Source: Yponomeuta sedellus
Taxonomy: Eukaryota; Arthropoda; Insecta; Lepidoptera; Yponomeutidae
Length of the DNA stretch: 64,000 nucleotides
Assembly (NCBI GenBank): GCA_934045075.1
Contig: OW203722.1
Span: 18,135,486-18,199,485, forward strand
Direction: 5' to 3'
Shown piece by piece: positions 42,165 through 52,976 of this stretch; the first letter of the stretch is position 1, and every line of letters starts with the position of its first letter. Under the pieces are notes generated by a model that saw only the letters and a list, made by a program, of their open reading frames with translations, had not been told where the DNA came from and made no database searches. The position numbers were made by a program, and so were the translations under genes.

Positions 42165-42285
42165 GTCCTCTAGCGGACAACGGAGCGGGAGAAGTTCGGC
42201 TTCCCATTCGGGAGGTCGTGAGTTCGAACCCCAGCACGTACCCAAAGACTTTGTTTTCTACGTTACGTACATTGCCACTATTAAT
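42165..42285 (+). mobile_element. tRNA-like SINE-F
   Basis: TAGCGGACAACGGAGCGGGA ... GGGAGGTCGTGAGTTCGAACCC followed by AAAGACTTTGTTTTCTA. The same tail with a TTCGAACCCCGG box recurs at 46,118-46,165. Confidence 0.55.
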
Positions 42286-42439
42286 AAGACAGTCTCCTTC
42301 ATCTGCGATCTTTAAGTGAAGAGTGAAGGAATACTACCTGTCAATAAATTAAATAATGCAGTCACTTATATATTACGTAGGTAATATTATTTCCTCTTCC
42401 CATATATAACTTAATTATTAGTATGTCTACATTATAATT

Positions 42440-42566
42440 TTAAATTTCTAAATTGCACCGACTACCCGTCTCTATAATTATCTTGTCTCCGTCTATAGTT
42501 GCCTGTACTCTATTTTTATGTAATTTCTATTACTGTAATGTCTGTGTATAATAAAAAATATTCTAT
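42440..42566 (+). mobile_element. LINE 3' tail
   Basis: TTGCACCGACTACCCGTCTC ... GTCTGTGTATAATAAAAAATATTCTAT runs directly into the CTGC array. Confidence 0.7.
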
Positions 42567-42807
<241 letters not shown>

Positions 42808-42989
42808 GATGAGAATGAGATATTTTCCCGACTGCGGCTTAGTGAACGTTACAATTCAAACTAGGTGTACATTTCAAAATATTGATCAATTTCGAGAAAA
42901 AATGGACAAAAAACTCCAAATGTGATGTGTCCATTTTGTTTATTCTCCATAAACAAATTAAGTACTGTTTTTTATGTCATATAAGAAGA

Positions 42990-43320
42990 GTGAGTCCGCG
43001 AACAAAGCCTAGCGCTCTCGATGATGGTTCAATAAAGTGACAGCCGTCAGTTCGTTCACTCGAAGCTCTTGAGTGTAGTGAAGCGACGTCTACGCTCATG
43101 CATATTTAAACCGCGCCATGTAAGTATCAGCAAACTCAGATGCCCTTTTCAGTTCGATTCTAGTTCCTACTCCACGGCCTTAAGAGCCACCGACGGTCGG
43201 CCAAAACTCATGGTGATGGTAAACGCTCCAGATATCCGATTTTATGCTTCAACGTGCGATATTAGCTACACTCTCGTGTGTTGTATGTGCCGATGTTTAT
43301 ATTAGGATGTTTGTGGTTTC
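42990..43320 (+). promoter_or_regulatory. possible promoter-like region
   Basis: GCATATTTAAACCGCGCC resembles a TATA element, with TCAG-type initiator words 22-42 nt downstream and a TCAGTTCG at about 43,047. The stretch is less AT-rich and not repeated in the window. No confident exon follows. Weak. Confidence 0.2.
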
Positions 43321-43514
43321 AGTTCCACGGATAAAAACGGATTTCGCTGTTTTATTTGACCTGGTTCATGTAGGGATGCTGTATAGATGCTATGAAACGA
43401 CAGACAGAAATACATAAATCATAACTCTTTGGTTCTGCCGAAGTTCGTTGAAAACCAAAAAGTAGCAGCAAAATAAGTTGTGACAGTTTTACCTTGTCGG
43501 TCTTGCTGTTAACA

Positions 43515-43690
43515 TGATTGACTACCTAAACAGAGGTCGTGCGTTCGATTCCCACTGAAGGCTGATTCGATCAACTAGCCTCAGTCTGGGTGTATTTCAA
43601 CGTTAGTGACATCACTAACTTGCCTGGTTACCATATTATCCTAGATTGGGACCAGGACAGGTGATTGTGTTGCGTGGGAGTAATGATTAT
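43515..43690 (+). mobile_element. SINE-D copy
   Basis: Box-B-like CGTGCGTTCGATTCCCACTG followed by TAGCCTCAGTCTGGGTGTAT, CTTGCCTGGTTACC and AGGTGATTGTGTTGCGTGGG; tail ATTATTA. Confidence 0.6.
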
Positions 43691-44320
43691 TAACATAGTT
43701 ACCTGTAACCCTAACCTCTAACCACGCCAGATCAAATATTCAACCGTAACATTTCCACGAGCTCGAATTAGCACTTGTCTCAACTATTACTGGCACACTT
43801 TGGGCTCGATCTCTGCACCTTTTGTGGCCTACTTGAGATTCGCAAATACATTCTCTACAAATTCCATTTTCATGAGACTCTTTCAAGTGTTTGTATTGAT
43901 ACATGTTTTTATAAGATTCTTCATAGTAGCTTCTCCACTTAGTACTTTTTCCCTGCACCATACGTTATGTAATGGCCTGCAGAGCTATTCACTAGCGCCG
44001 TTCGCACGTGAGTTCGATCCACTCCGATCGCATAAGGTGGATTTAAGCTACTGATATAATTACGAGCAAAAAACCACTTGTTTTGATACCATGTGTAGGT
44101 TTCGCTCGTGAGTGAGTTGAGTAATATGAAAATGCATACGTTTTGAATTGAGAAACTCCTTCCTTTTTTGAAGTCGCTTAAAATTTTTAACATTCGGCGC
44201 GCCGACCAAGCTGCGTGTTCCTCACAATGTTTTCTTTCACAGTTAGCGTGTGGTATTACTACTACAAATATGCGGATGTATGGAACTTTAAAAATTAACC
44301 AAATCATCCGTAGTGAGGAC
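43691..44320. other. unassigned; dispersed motif inside
   Basis: Frames of 73-127 codons overlap on both strands without a recognised domain. TTGAGAAACTCCTTCCTTTTT at 44,150 is the same dispersed motif as at 6138 and 9135; CACAATGTTTTCTTTCACAGTTAGCG at 44,222 is SINE-B. Confidence 0.4.
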
Positions 44321-44460
44321 AATTTTAAAAACCTATTTAGAGGCCAAAAATTGCGCCCATGCCGGGACTCGAACCCGCGACCTCTGGCTAACCGCCCTTC
44401 TAACTGAGCTAATGGGCAAGTGCCGGCATCAGCGAAATTTCGAACCTCTTTACAATATTT
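44321..44460 (-). mobile_element. SINE-A copy
   Basis: AAAAACCTATTTAGAGGCCA, CCGGGACTCGAACCCGCGAC and GAGCTAATGGGCAAGTGCCG; anticodon arm partly lost. Confidence 0.75.
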
Positions 44461-44520
44461 TCTATATTAAGATAAGATAAGATAAGAATATTCTTTATTG
44501 TACACTGAAAAAACAACAAA
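44461..44520 (-). mobile_element. LINE 3' tail with (AAGAT)n
   Basis: (TAAGA)n-type pentamers then AATATTCTTTATTGTACACTG. Lies between two SINE-A pieces (tail at 44,565-44,645, plus). Confidence 0.75.
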
Positions 44521-44737
44521 TACAAAACAATTGCAAATATCCATTAATATATATTGTTTATTATTTTGGGCGGAATTTTTAGTCTCTAAATAGGTTTTTA
44601 AAATTGTTCTCAGCGCGGGTGAGTACAAAAAAGAATATAATAAAATAAATAATTATATAAAGATATATAACACTACGGATAATTAGTGGCCAACTACGCT
44701 GACAACTACCTTAGTGGCCAACTCGTATAGGTGCTGG

Positions 44738-44855
44738 GCAAGCCTCCTCCGTCTAAAAACCATGTCAAAGGCACTGCAGCTTCCGAGTGATGCCTTCACC
44801 CATCGCCCACCGTGTGAGTGAAGGTGCCTGTGGATGCTGTATAAATCATTACGTA
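44738..44855 (+). repeat. dispersed repeat E, copy 2
   Basis: AACCATGTCAAAGGCACTGC ... TGAGTGAAGGTGCCTGTGGATG ... GCTGTATAAATCATTACG. Confidence 0.7.
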
Positions 44856-45067
44856 TATTGTTTTTTTGCCTAAGTTATTCATAAATTTACATAAATAAAA
44901 CCTATAAGGACACCTGTGCATAAGAATTTGTTATTATTTTCAATTTGATAGCTTTTCACCTTCGTAGTAGGAAGGACGGGACAAAAATTTAAGATTTATC
45001 TCTTTCTGTTTCGGGGTACTGACGGGACCTAAATCCGGACGAGACAGGACATGAAAATGACAATCGT

Positions 45068-45379
45068 AGTTATATATTAGACGGGTCTAATCACGATTAT
45101 TTATTAGGCAAAACGTAATTACCCTATTTCCCGACGTTTCGGCAGCGTTACAGTTGCCGTGGTCTCGGGTAGACTAAAATGGCGAGTAGGTAATTATTGT
45201 GGGTAGTCGCTTTTTGTTTTTTACAGTTGGCCGACACACAACACTCACTACGCCCACGGACAGGTCCGGTGATAAGGCGCGTGATTTGTGTATACTTAGC
45301 ACTGGATTCCCCGTGCTTGAAAACTTGAAACCATCTGATTATTTTAATAAATAATCGCGATTAGACCCGTTTAATGTAA
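45068..45379 (-). mobile_element. MITE-like element with long TIRs
   Basis: Left TATATATTAGACGGGTCTAA and TTATTTATTA, mirrored at the right by TAATAAATAATCGCGATTAG and ACCCGTTTAAT. Inside, 45,130-45,169 (minus) holds the two-stem motif. A shorter relative is at 59,142-59,305. No coding frame. Confidence 0.75.
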
Positions 45380-45380
45380 C

Positions 45381-45740
45381 AGCGCTCGTGGTCTAGGTGA
45401 GACGAGTGATTGGAATCAATCACTTGAGTTAAGCAACAACAGGCGCGGTCAGGTGCAGGATGGGTAACCATCCCGAGACTACCGCTAGTGGCATTTTTCC
45501 GAACGCTTCCGTGCTTTGCAAGGTACGCTAAGCCGTTGGTGCCGGTTGTCATGTAATGGCAGTCGTTAAGACATGTCAGAGGCCTTATGGGAGGCTTGAT
45601 AACTTCTGACAGTAAAGCCTGCCACTGTCTTACAATCCTCCACTAACCCGGACTTGGCCCCCGTGGTGGAGTATGGCCTACACTTCTTGCGATGCAGGAA
45701 GAGACCCTTGCCCCAGCAGTGGGGACATACAAGGGTTGAT
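45381..45740 (+). mobile_element. 5S-derived SINE, full length, sense copy
   Basis: Best-preserved sense copy: GCGCTCGTGGTCTAGGTGAG, then AATCACTTGAGTTAAGCAAC, GGCGCGGTCAGGTGCAGGAT and GGGTAACC (5S-like), body, and tail CAGTGGGGACATACAAGGG. It sits at the right TIR of the MITE-like element; the relative at 59.3 kb shows that the MITE end continues on the far side, so it is nested. Confidence 0.9.
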
Positions 45741-46914
45741 AACAACATAACAATGTATGAGTATCGCGAATCATTATAAAATACAAATGACAGACGATTG
45801 AGAGTAGAGGCCCACAAGCAGCACACCTCATGCATATTTAAGTCACATCGAGATAGGCGCTCGAGTTCGATACCCGTTACGTATAAAATACACCTACTAG
45901 TATTAATCGGATATTAAGATAGTATTCGCGACTAATTATTATGGTAATGTAACATGGAAATAATTACAGGACTGTGACTGAGCGTGATAAATGAACAGGC
46001 TGATGCCATATTTTACGATTAGCTGATTCGCTAGCGAAGTCTAAAGCGTTGGTAGCGGAGCGGTGTAGAACGTCTTCTCGTGGTCGTTCGTGATAGAAGA
46101 TAGAAGGAAGTACCTATATAGAAGGCTTTGGGTTCGAACCCCGGATGTACTAAAGACTTTGTTTTCTAAGTTTGCTTACGGTTACGGTAGGTACCGTGGT
46201 CGATCAAGGAACTCGTGCTCCTTATTTGTAATTGGCAATCTCCATATTCACAGCCGAACTAGCTTTATTTAAGAAGAAGCACATAATGAAGAATAAGGAA
46301 ATAAATTTAGAAAGGCATTTTTTTATGCATGACTTTAATACGGTTCAAAGTCGCATCTGGCGTGGCGGCCAAACACCATGCCCTTATTCAAGCCTTGTAT
46401 TAGCGAAGTAGATGTTCATTAAACTCTCTAAAGCCTGCCCGTAGTTTATCGGATAATTGCCTCAAACTTCTGTAGGTACACTGGCATTTATTTCTGATAA
46501 CACTACATCTCAAAGTCAAAGGGAATGAGGCGTTTTCTTCCGGTTGCTTAGGATTTATACGGCCCTGATAAGTAACAATTACATGCTTAATTGAGGTAGC
46601 TTGGTCTTATTTCATTGTATTTTTATTAAGGAAAACAAACAATAGTACAATGACACTTTAACATATATACTTAATTATTAAAAGTATTAAATAATTGCAC
46701 AACCAGCGTTAACCACAGATTAAATAGTTTGAAAAAACAAAACAGGAAATTTAATATTGTATTCTTGTGCCTTTTGAACGTTGCTTTAAACCGTGCATGC
46801 TTTGCGTTATAGCCGAAATTCTAAACACGAAAAGAAAAATAATAATACTTTTGGGTATAACAACATAAAATACTGATGAACACACGTCTTGACACTATAT
46901 AACGTAAACTTACG
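45741..46914. other. mostly unassigned
   Basis: 46,118-46,165 is a SINE-F piece (GGGTTCGAACCCCGG ... AAAGACTTTGTTTTCTAAG). Nothing else recognised. Confidence 0.4.
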
Positions 46915-47000
46915 CTTGTATGCCTAAAAGGTAGGCAGATACCAGGGTTTGTAACTTACTACAATCTCCATCTCTTTCGCCTTATCGTTGCATCTTGATC
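46915..47000 (-). pseudogene. LINE ORF scrap
   Basis: CTTGTATGCCTAAAAGGTAGGCAGATACCAGGG resembles the C-terminal fragment at 6264-6425 in the same orientation. Too short to classify. Confidence 0.35.
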
Positions 47001-47200
47001 TTGTCCAGGCGATGAACCAAGCCGTTATTTTTTCTAAAACATGAGAGGGTTTATGAACAAAAGGGTCTTCAGTACCGAGTTATTTGAGTTTTTTGAATAT
47101 ATAAATATAGATTCTACTGATACTAGAGTTATTTGAGTTTTTTAATATGCCAATTAAATACTTCTGATACTTAGATGTCCTCGCAATATTTTGCTTACCC

Positions 47201-47270
47201 GTCAGCGAGTTGCAGTAGTTAATAGCCTTACCTCTATAGGTAAGGCTATTAACTACTGCAACTCGCTGAC
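47201..47270. repeat. perfect 33-bp hairpin, 4-nt loop
   Basis: Starts GTCAGCGAGTTGCAGTAGTT; loop CTAT at 47,234-47,237; the right arm is an exact complement. Not within a recognised element. Confidence 0.95.
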
Positions 47271-48154
47271 GCAGTTGCAGTAATGCAGTAATCGCAAAAG
47301 TATTCTCTCCTATTCCATGGTTTTTTTACAATCAACATCGCATTGAAACTTTTCCAATAGTTAAGAGACCATACATCAATGTTTGATCGTGCTTAGAATT
47401 GAAAATAAACTTATCAAAAATAAATTATAGCCATGAGAATGGTTTCTCTAAAAAGTGTATAATAATGTTATTATGATGAGATAATATTGCAATACAGTGC
47501 TTGGTAAAATTACACATGTACTTTGTATGAAAAATACCTACATAATACCCTATTAGTGTTATTTATCGCAATAAATTGAATTGAATTGAAAGTCTTTCTT
47601 CTTAATTAATGTTTGATAAGTTAATTTAATTCTAAGATATATCAAACCTTTATTTGTGTCCTCTAAACGTATAAGCAGAGTCTCATTGCAATCCGCCATG
47701 TTGTTTGTAAATAAAAACCAAACTACGATTGCCGAAAACTAGCTGTCAAGTACCAAGTGTCATCCTAGATCCTTTTTGGGACAAGAATACCACATGTGTT
47801 CCGCCAACTCTCCTACTAATAGTAGGCCTTACATCGTTATTCTCAAATCGGTGCCTGTGCCGCGGTTTTAATTAGCCCCATAAATCGTCCGTTGGCTCGT
47901 TAACGCCTCATTATTCTGCAACTTTTCTTCTGCTAGACACAAATGCTAAAGTCATGCTGGTCTAGTCAGACGCCTAATGAGCATAAAACAAAAAACTACC
48001 GCCAGTTTTTTTATTAAGAATTGTAGGGCATCAAGTAAGTATAGTACTGTTTCGTTAGGTAATATGAATCTGGATGGGATGCCTCCTTCCAGTTTGGGAG
48101 TTCGTTGCATAGCGAAAGTATCCGTGGTAAAAAGTGGATAATGAAAGGAAGGAA
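47271..48154. other. unassigned sequence
   Basis: No gene or element recognised; a GAATTGAATTGAA run near 47,578. Confidence 0.45.
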
Positions 48155-48280
48155 CAAATGAATGAATAATTGAATGAGTTAATCAATGAATTAATAAATG
48201 AATGAATGATATAATTAATTAATGAATGAATTGATGACGAACGAACGAACGAACAAAGGAACATACGAATGAATGATTTA
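48155..48280 (+). repeat. degenerate (GAAT)n / (GAAC)n
   Basis: Variable GAATGAATAAATGA words, then GAACGAACGAACGAAC. Partly decayed microsatellite. Confidence 0.8.
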
Positions 48281-48300
48281 TTGCCGCAAAAAATATACTT

Positions 48301-48470
48301 CATCATCATCAACCCATTATGTCCCCAACAAGGGGCACGGGTCTCTTTCCTGAGGAAGGTATAAGCCATACTAAACCACGGGGTCTTAGTCTGGATTGGT
48401 GGAGGAGAATTGCAAGACTAGTGGCAGGTCTTACTGTCAGAAGATTTCAAGCCGCCCTGAGGCCTCTGAT
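48301..48470 (-). mobile_element. 5S-derived SINE, 5'-truncated (ATAATGGG subfamily)
   Basis: (CATCAT)n ACCCATTATGTCCCC ... CCGCCCTGAGGCCTCTGAT. Confidence 0.78.
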
Positions 48471-49111
48471 TTCTGACACAAATATACTTAGATGTAAAAA
48501 AAGGAAGATAACCATTTAACACACTGTGTGGAAAACGAATTAAACAATTAAAACACTTCTATGTGAACCCTACAGTATTGAGACTAAGTAGAGTAAACAA
48601 GCAAAATCCTAGCTCAGCTTCTCTTATTTATTAGGATTGCTTTGCATTTATTCAATTAAGCGTTAACGTCCTTATTCAGTGATGGCCGGGAGAATTAAAA
48701 AACGGTTAAGTGAACTTTTTTAAACTGCTAGCTGCCCTTTCTTCAGCAGGTGGGATGGGGTTCCCGGATGTCTTCCGGCTCACTAATTGCATCCGAGGCT
48801 GGGATTGAAATGCCATTGTCGGTGGCTCAATGGAGTCCCCCTAATGAACCGCACTTTAAATCTTTTCAGGGAAGTAAACGGAACGTGGCGGGCGGCTTCT
48901 GCAATACAGGAGGTTAGCTGAGCGTTTAAAAGTCTGGGGAGAGTTTCACAGAACTACATAAATACAATACAAAATGTGAAATTCTTTATTTCCTTACATA
49001 CTACTTTTTGGACTACAGTAAGTGGGTACTTGTAATACTTGTAAGTGTAAAAATACATGTAGCAGTATACACCGCTCTTCCACAACTAGAATGGTGTTGT
49101 AATAATAGTGG
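48471..49111. other. unassigned sequence
   Basis: No recognised gene or element. GGTGGGATGGGGTTCCCGGATG near 48,752 is GC-rich but unassigned. Confidence 0.45.
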
Positions 49112-49488
49112 CTAGATATCAACCCTTGTATATCCCCACTGCTTGGCCACCGGTTTCTTCCTGCATCGCAGGAAGAGACCCGCAGGGAGGCCATACTCCT
49201 CCACGGGGGCCAAGTCCGGGTTTGTGAAGGATTGTAAGACAGTGGCGGGCCTTACTGTCAGAAATTACCAAGCCGTTCATAAGGCCTCTGACATGGCTTA
49301 ACGACTGCCATTACATGACAGCCGGCACCAACGGCTTAGCGTGCCTTGTGAAGCACGGAAGCGCTCGCAAAAATGCCACTAGACGTAGTCGCGGGACGAT
49401 CACCCATCCTGCTCCTGACCACGCCTGTTGTTGATTAACTCAAGTGATTGATTCCAATCACTCGGTTCGACTAGGCCACGAACGCTAG
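49112..49488 (-). mobile_element. 5S-derived SINE with target duplication
   Basis: Full length, flanked by TAATAGTGG at 49,103-49,111 and 49,489-49,497. Contains a small local duplication (GCAGGAAGAGACCCGCAGGGA) in the tail. Confidence 0.9.
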
Positions 49489-49497
49489 TAATAGTGG

Positions 49498-49844
49498 ATG
49501 ATAATAATTCGATATTAGAGGACACAGTACAATTTAGCATGTAACAACATTATCTTGTACCTAATTAATACAACATAATATATAATGCAGCCCATGTAGA
49601 GCACAGGCCTTTTATATTTTTGCTAAATATATAATATTATATTCAGATATTCCAACTTTCGAGTAAACCAATTTATTTACATTGATTGATACATTTTTTA
49701 CAAGCATATTTTCGCTAATATAGTAAAAAAATATTTTCTCTTCATAAATATAAAAAGAAATGTTTGCGTTCGACGAAGGTCATTCAATCGCCCTTCGTCA
49801 TACGTTAATATTTCCTGTTTGAGTTCAAAGTGGCGTTAGGCAGG
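49498..49844. other. unassigned AT-rich sequence
   Basis: Nothing recognised. Confidence 0.45.
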
Positions 49845-50055
49845 ACATCTGGCGAGACAAGAAGAGGGCAGGTGGTCGAGCGCCTTGATTATGGAACGAT
49901 TCACGTATAGATCTGTGTGCAAGGCACTGGGCAGTAACAGAGTGGCGGCCAAGAACCCGATGGCGATCAGACCGGACGACGGTCGGACGATGTGATCAAA
50001 TCTTCAAAGGGCCCGTGGAAAATGCCCAGCAGTCAAAAGTGAGCTGATGGTGATG
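49845..50055 (+). pseudogene. probable LINE ORF remnant
   Basis: Readings such as VVERLDYGTIHV, then, in shifted frames, VGRCDQIFKGPWKMPSSQK-like words, ending with GATGGTGATGAG. I associate this ending with lepidopteran LINE tails, but the sequence is worn. Confidence 0.35.
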
Positions 50056-51063
50056 AGTGATGACAAGTTAGGTATCTAATGAAAAATTTTAATGTACTCT
50101 ATCACATTCTATCAAAATTTTTCATTTTTCATCTGGTATATAAGGCCAGTGAGTCCAAAAGTTGTCTTGGAGAAATCACTTTTAGTAATATATAATATTT
50201 ATAACGTCATAGTGTGTATTCTAAGTATTTATGTTATCCATTCGGTATATTGATAAGTATTTTTTTAACTTATACGATGCGCTTTATTATATTATGGTCT
50301 AAGCAATTATTCACAATAACTCTCTCCGGGCACTACCCGTATTACTATCCACATAACTCAAGGTTAGTTAGAAGAAAATACTCATAGTATTAAACTCGCC
50401 TTTGTTCAAATATGCTTATTGTGCAATAAATAATTTTTTAATCTAATGTAATTCTAATAAAGCCGCCGTTTATACTCGTAGGTTAGGATATATCTGTGTT
50501 ATTTCCATTTTTATTTAAGTACAATAAAGTCACCTCTATATATTTAATAATAAATAATTGATTGAGTAAAATAAGTGCCATGAGTTGTTTCAAATTCCAC
50601 AGCTAGCTTTATAAGGCTAGGGACCATGTAAAGCGAACTGCGTCCATGCCTGAATACCAAAGCGCATAAAGCACACATGCACTAGACCTAACGCGACGCC
50701 CCAGGAAAAGCCGGTAATCATTTTCCGTTTTAACAAGTGTGCCCTGAATGGCCCGACAGATTTACAGGCAGATAACGAGCATATGATTAATACTGAAAGG
50801 CCGCCCGGTTGACTGTGATCAACGATGCCCAATCATCGGATTGAATAATGTATGCTCGTTTATTTTGCGCGGAGTTTTTAATGAATTTCGATGGCGGTTT
50901 TTGTACGTGGCAGTGCGCTGTAGGCGCGGCTTTAGAGCAACAGTTTTTTTATGAAGCCTATAAACGCTCCATGGATACATCATATCATTTGTAATTAAAT
51001 GCAATAACAAGAAACAATACAATAATAATTATATTTTTATAATTTAAAATAATTATAATAAAA
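50056..51063. other. unassigned sequence
   Basis: Frames of 67-71 codons on the minus strand (50,617-51,022) show no recognised domain. No element found. Confidence 0.4.
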
Positions 51064-51252
51064 CTAGCTGACTCAGTGAACTTCGTACCACCTTACAGTC
51101 GATTCTTTATTTTTTTTAGGTTTTCTCTCCGTAAGAACCATCCTCGTACTTCAACAAATATTGTAAAAAAAGAATCAGCGAAATCGGTTCAGCTGCTCTC
51201 GAGATTTGCGCTTACCAACACATTCAGCGATTCATTTTTATATTATAGAAGA
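51064..51252 (-). mobile_element. short non-autonomous Helitron
   Basis: Minus strand starts TCTTCTATAATATAAAAATG, contains AATCGCTGAATGTGTTGGTA and GAACCGATTTCGCTGATTCT, and ends GAGTCAGCTAG. Flanking bases are A and T (plus), the Helitron insertion dinucleotide. 189 bp, no coding capacity. Confidence 0.8.
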
Positions 51253-51261
51253 TATTATAAC

Positions 51262-51314
51262 AAAATAATTTTGGAGTACATTGAATTGAATTCAATGTAC
51301 TCCAAAATTATTTT
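51262..51314. repeat. perfect 26-bp palindrome, 1-nt centre
   Basis: AAAATAATTTTGGAGTACAT... mirrored exactly around G51288. It starts 10 bp beyond the Helitron end. Confidence 0.95.
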
Positions 51315-51519
51315 AAACGAAATCAATTATATGAATAATAGTGAATAAATATATTTTAATGACAAATTAATTGTTATTTATTTAAGATTATTTATTTAAG
51401 ATGTTCAATGAGCTTTAGGATCACTTAATTTTTCATTTAGTTGGATATTTTAAAGTTATTTTGTATTCCAATTGATTTATTTTTATTTTATTTTTTACTT
51501 TATTTTATTTTATAAACGT

Positions 51520-52106
51520 CCCCCGCTAAGCCGTTGGTGCCGGCTGCCGTCGATAGATGGCAGGCTTTAAGCCAATACAGAGCCCTTAGGGCGGCTTGAA
51601 AACTTCTGACAGTAAGACCGGCTGGTCTTGCAAGCCTCCACCAATCCGGACTTGGCCCCCGTGGTGGAGCATGGCCTATAACTTCCTCAGGGAGAAAGAC
51701 CCGTGCCCCTCGATTGCAACCCTGTATGTCCCCACTGCTAGGGCACGGGTCTCTTCCTGCATTGCAGGAAGGCTAGGCCATACTCCACCACAGGGGGCCA
51801 AGTCCGAGTTGGTAGAGGTTTGTAAGACAGTGGCGAGCCTTACTGTCAGAACTTATCAAGCCGCCCATAAGGCCTCTGACATGGCTTAACGACTGCCATT
51901 ACATGACAGCCGGCACCCACAGCTTAACGTGCCTTGCGAAGCACGGAAGCGCTCGGAAAAATGCCACTAGCGGTAGTAACGGGACGGTCACCCATCCAGC
52001 ACCTGACGCCCCTGTTGTTGCTTAACTCGAGTAATTGATTCCAATCACTCGGTTCGACTAGCCCACCAGCGCTTCTCGGTGGGGACATAATGGGTTGATG
52101 ATGATG
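51520..52106 (+). mobile_element. 5S-derived SINE (ATAATGGG subfamily), split by a nested SINE
   Basis: Body at 51,520-51,712 (GCTAAGCCGTTGGTGCCGGC ... GTGCCCCTCG); its tail resumes at 52,076 (GGTGGGGACATAATGGGTTG). The insert is the next entry. Confidence 0.85.
51713..52075 (-). mobile_element. 5S-derived SINE nested in another copy
   Basis: Full length, opposite orientation to its host copy. CTCG occurs at both junctions, at least a 4-bp target duplication. The ACATACAAGG-tailed subfamily inserted into the ATAATGGG-tailed one, so it is the younger. Confidence 0.88.
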
Positions 52107-52375
52107 AAACGTCCCACTACAAGGCACAGGCTTTCTTTTTGAGAGAGAGAGACATACTAGTGCGTTAATTACCACGCGTGCCCACCACGGGCTGGCAATT
52201 TCAAGCGCTGAGGTATTTGAACACCTCAGACACTCAGGTTTCCTCACGATGTTTTCCTTCACAGTTAGCAGGTGGTATTGCTACAATAACTGCACAATTG
52301 TAATATAACCTTAAATTAGACAACAAAGTACATGCCCGCACTCAGGATCGAACCAGAGCCTCGCTTCCGAGTCCA
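52107..52375 (-). mobile_element. SINE-B copy
   Basis: Reverse order: GTCCCACTACAAGGCACAGG, GCGTGCCCACCACGGGCTGG, TCAGACACTCAGGTTTCCTC, ACGATGTTTTCCTTCACAGT, then GCCCGCACTCAGGATCGAAC (head, diverged). Confidence 0.8.
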
Positions 52376-52599
52376 TAGAAAAAGTATAGCTTAGTTGAAG
52401 CAACAGTTAAACGGTTTTATTTTTAAAAAACACGAATTCTCTTAACTACTCAGTGGCGGTTTATTTCCTCAGTAAATTATATTTTACTACCGCAGACTAA
52501 TTAAACAGTCTCTGAGTAGTGTTTTAAGGAATCGTGTTATGAATAATAAGAGCTAAAGTGTTTAATAATGAAGGATTCGGAAAATTCTAATTCTGCAAC

Positions 52600-52976
52600 G
52601 CCGTGAGTACCGCTAGTGGCATGTTTTCCGAGGGCTTCCGTGCTTTGCTAGGCACGTTAAGCCGTTGGTGCCGGCTGTCATGTAATGGCAGTCGTTAAGT
52701 CATGTCAGAGGCCTTATTAAATAGATTCAAAAAAATTAGATTCGTAGTAAACTCTGCCATAAAAACTGTAACACCTTTTTAATGTACATTCTGCTTGTAT
52801 ACTCAATGTAACATAAAGATATTGCTGTGTTTTTGTGGTTAAAATAAACATTTTGTATTTTGTATTTTTTTTTAATGGGCGGTTTGATAACTTCTGACAG
52901 TAACGCCCGCCACAGTCTTACAATTCTCCACCAACCCGGGGATGGCCTCAGCAGTGGCGACATACAAGGGTTGATG
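52600..52976 (+). mobile_element. 5S-derived SINE with a 157-bp insert
   Basis: Begins within the 3' part of the 5S-like head (GAGTACCGCTAGTGGC), breaks at GGCCTTAT (52,716) and resumes at 52,874 (GGGCGGTTTGATAAC). The insert (52,717-52,873) is AT-rich, ends in a T run, and is unidentified. Confidence 0.8.
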
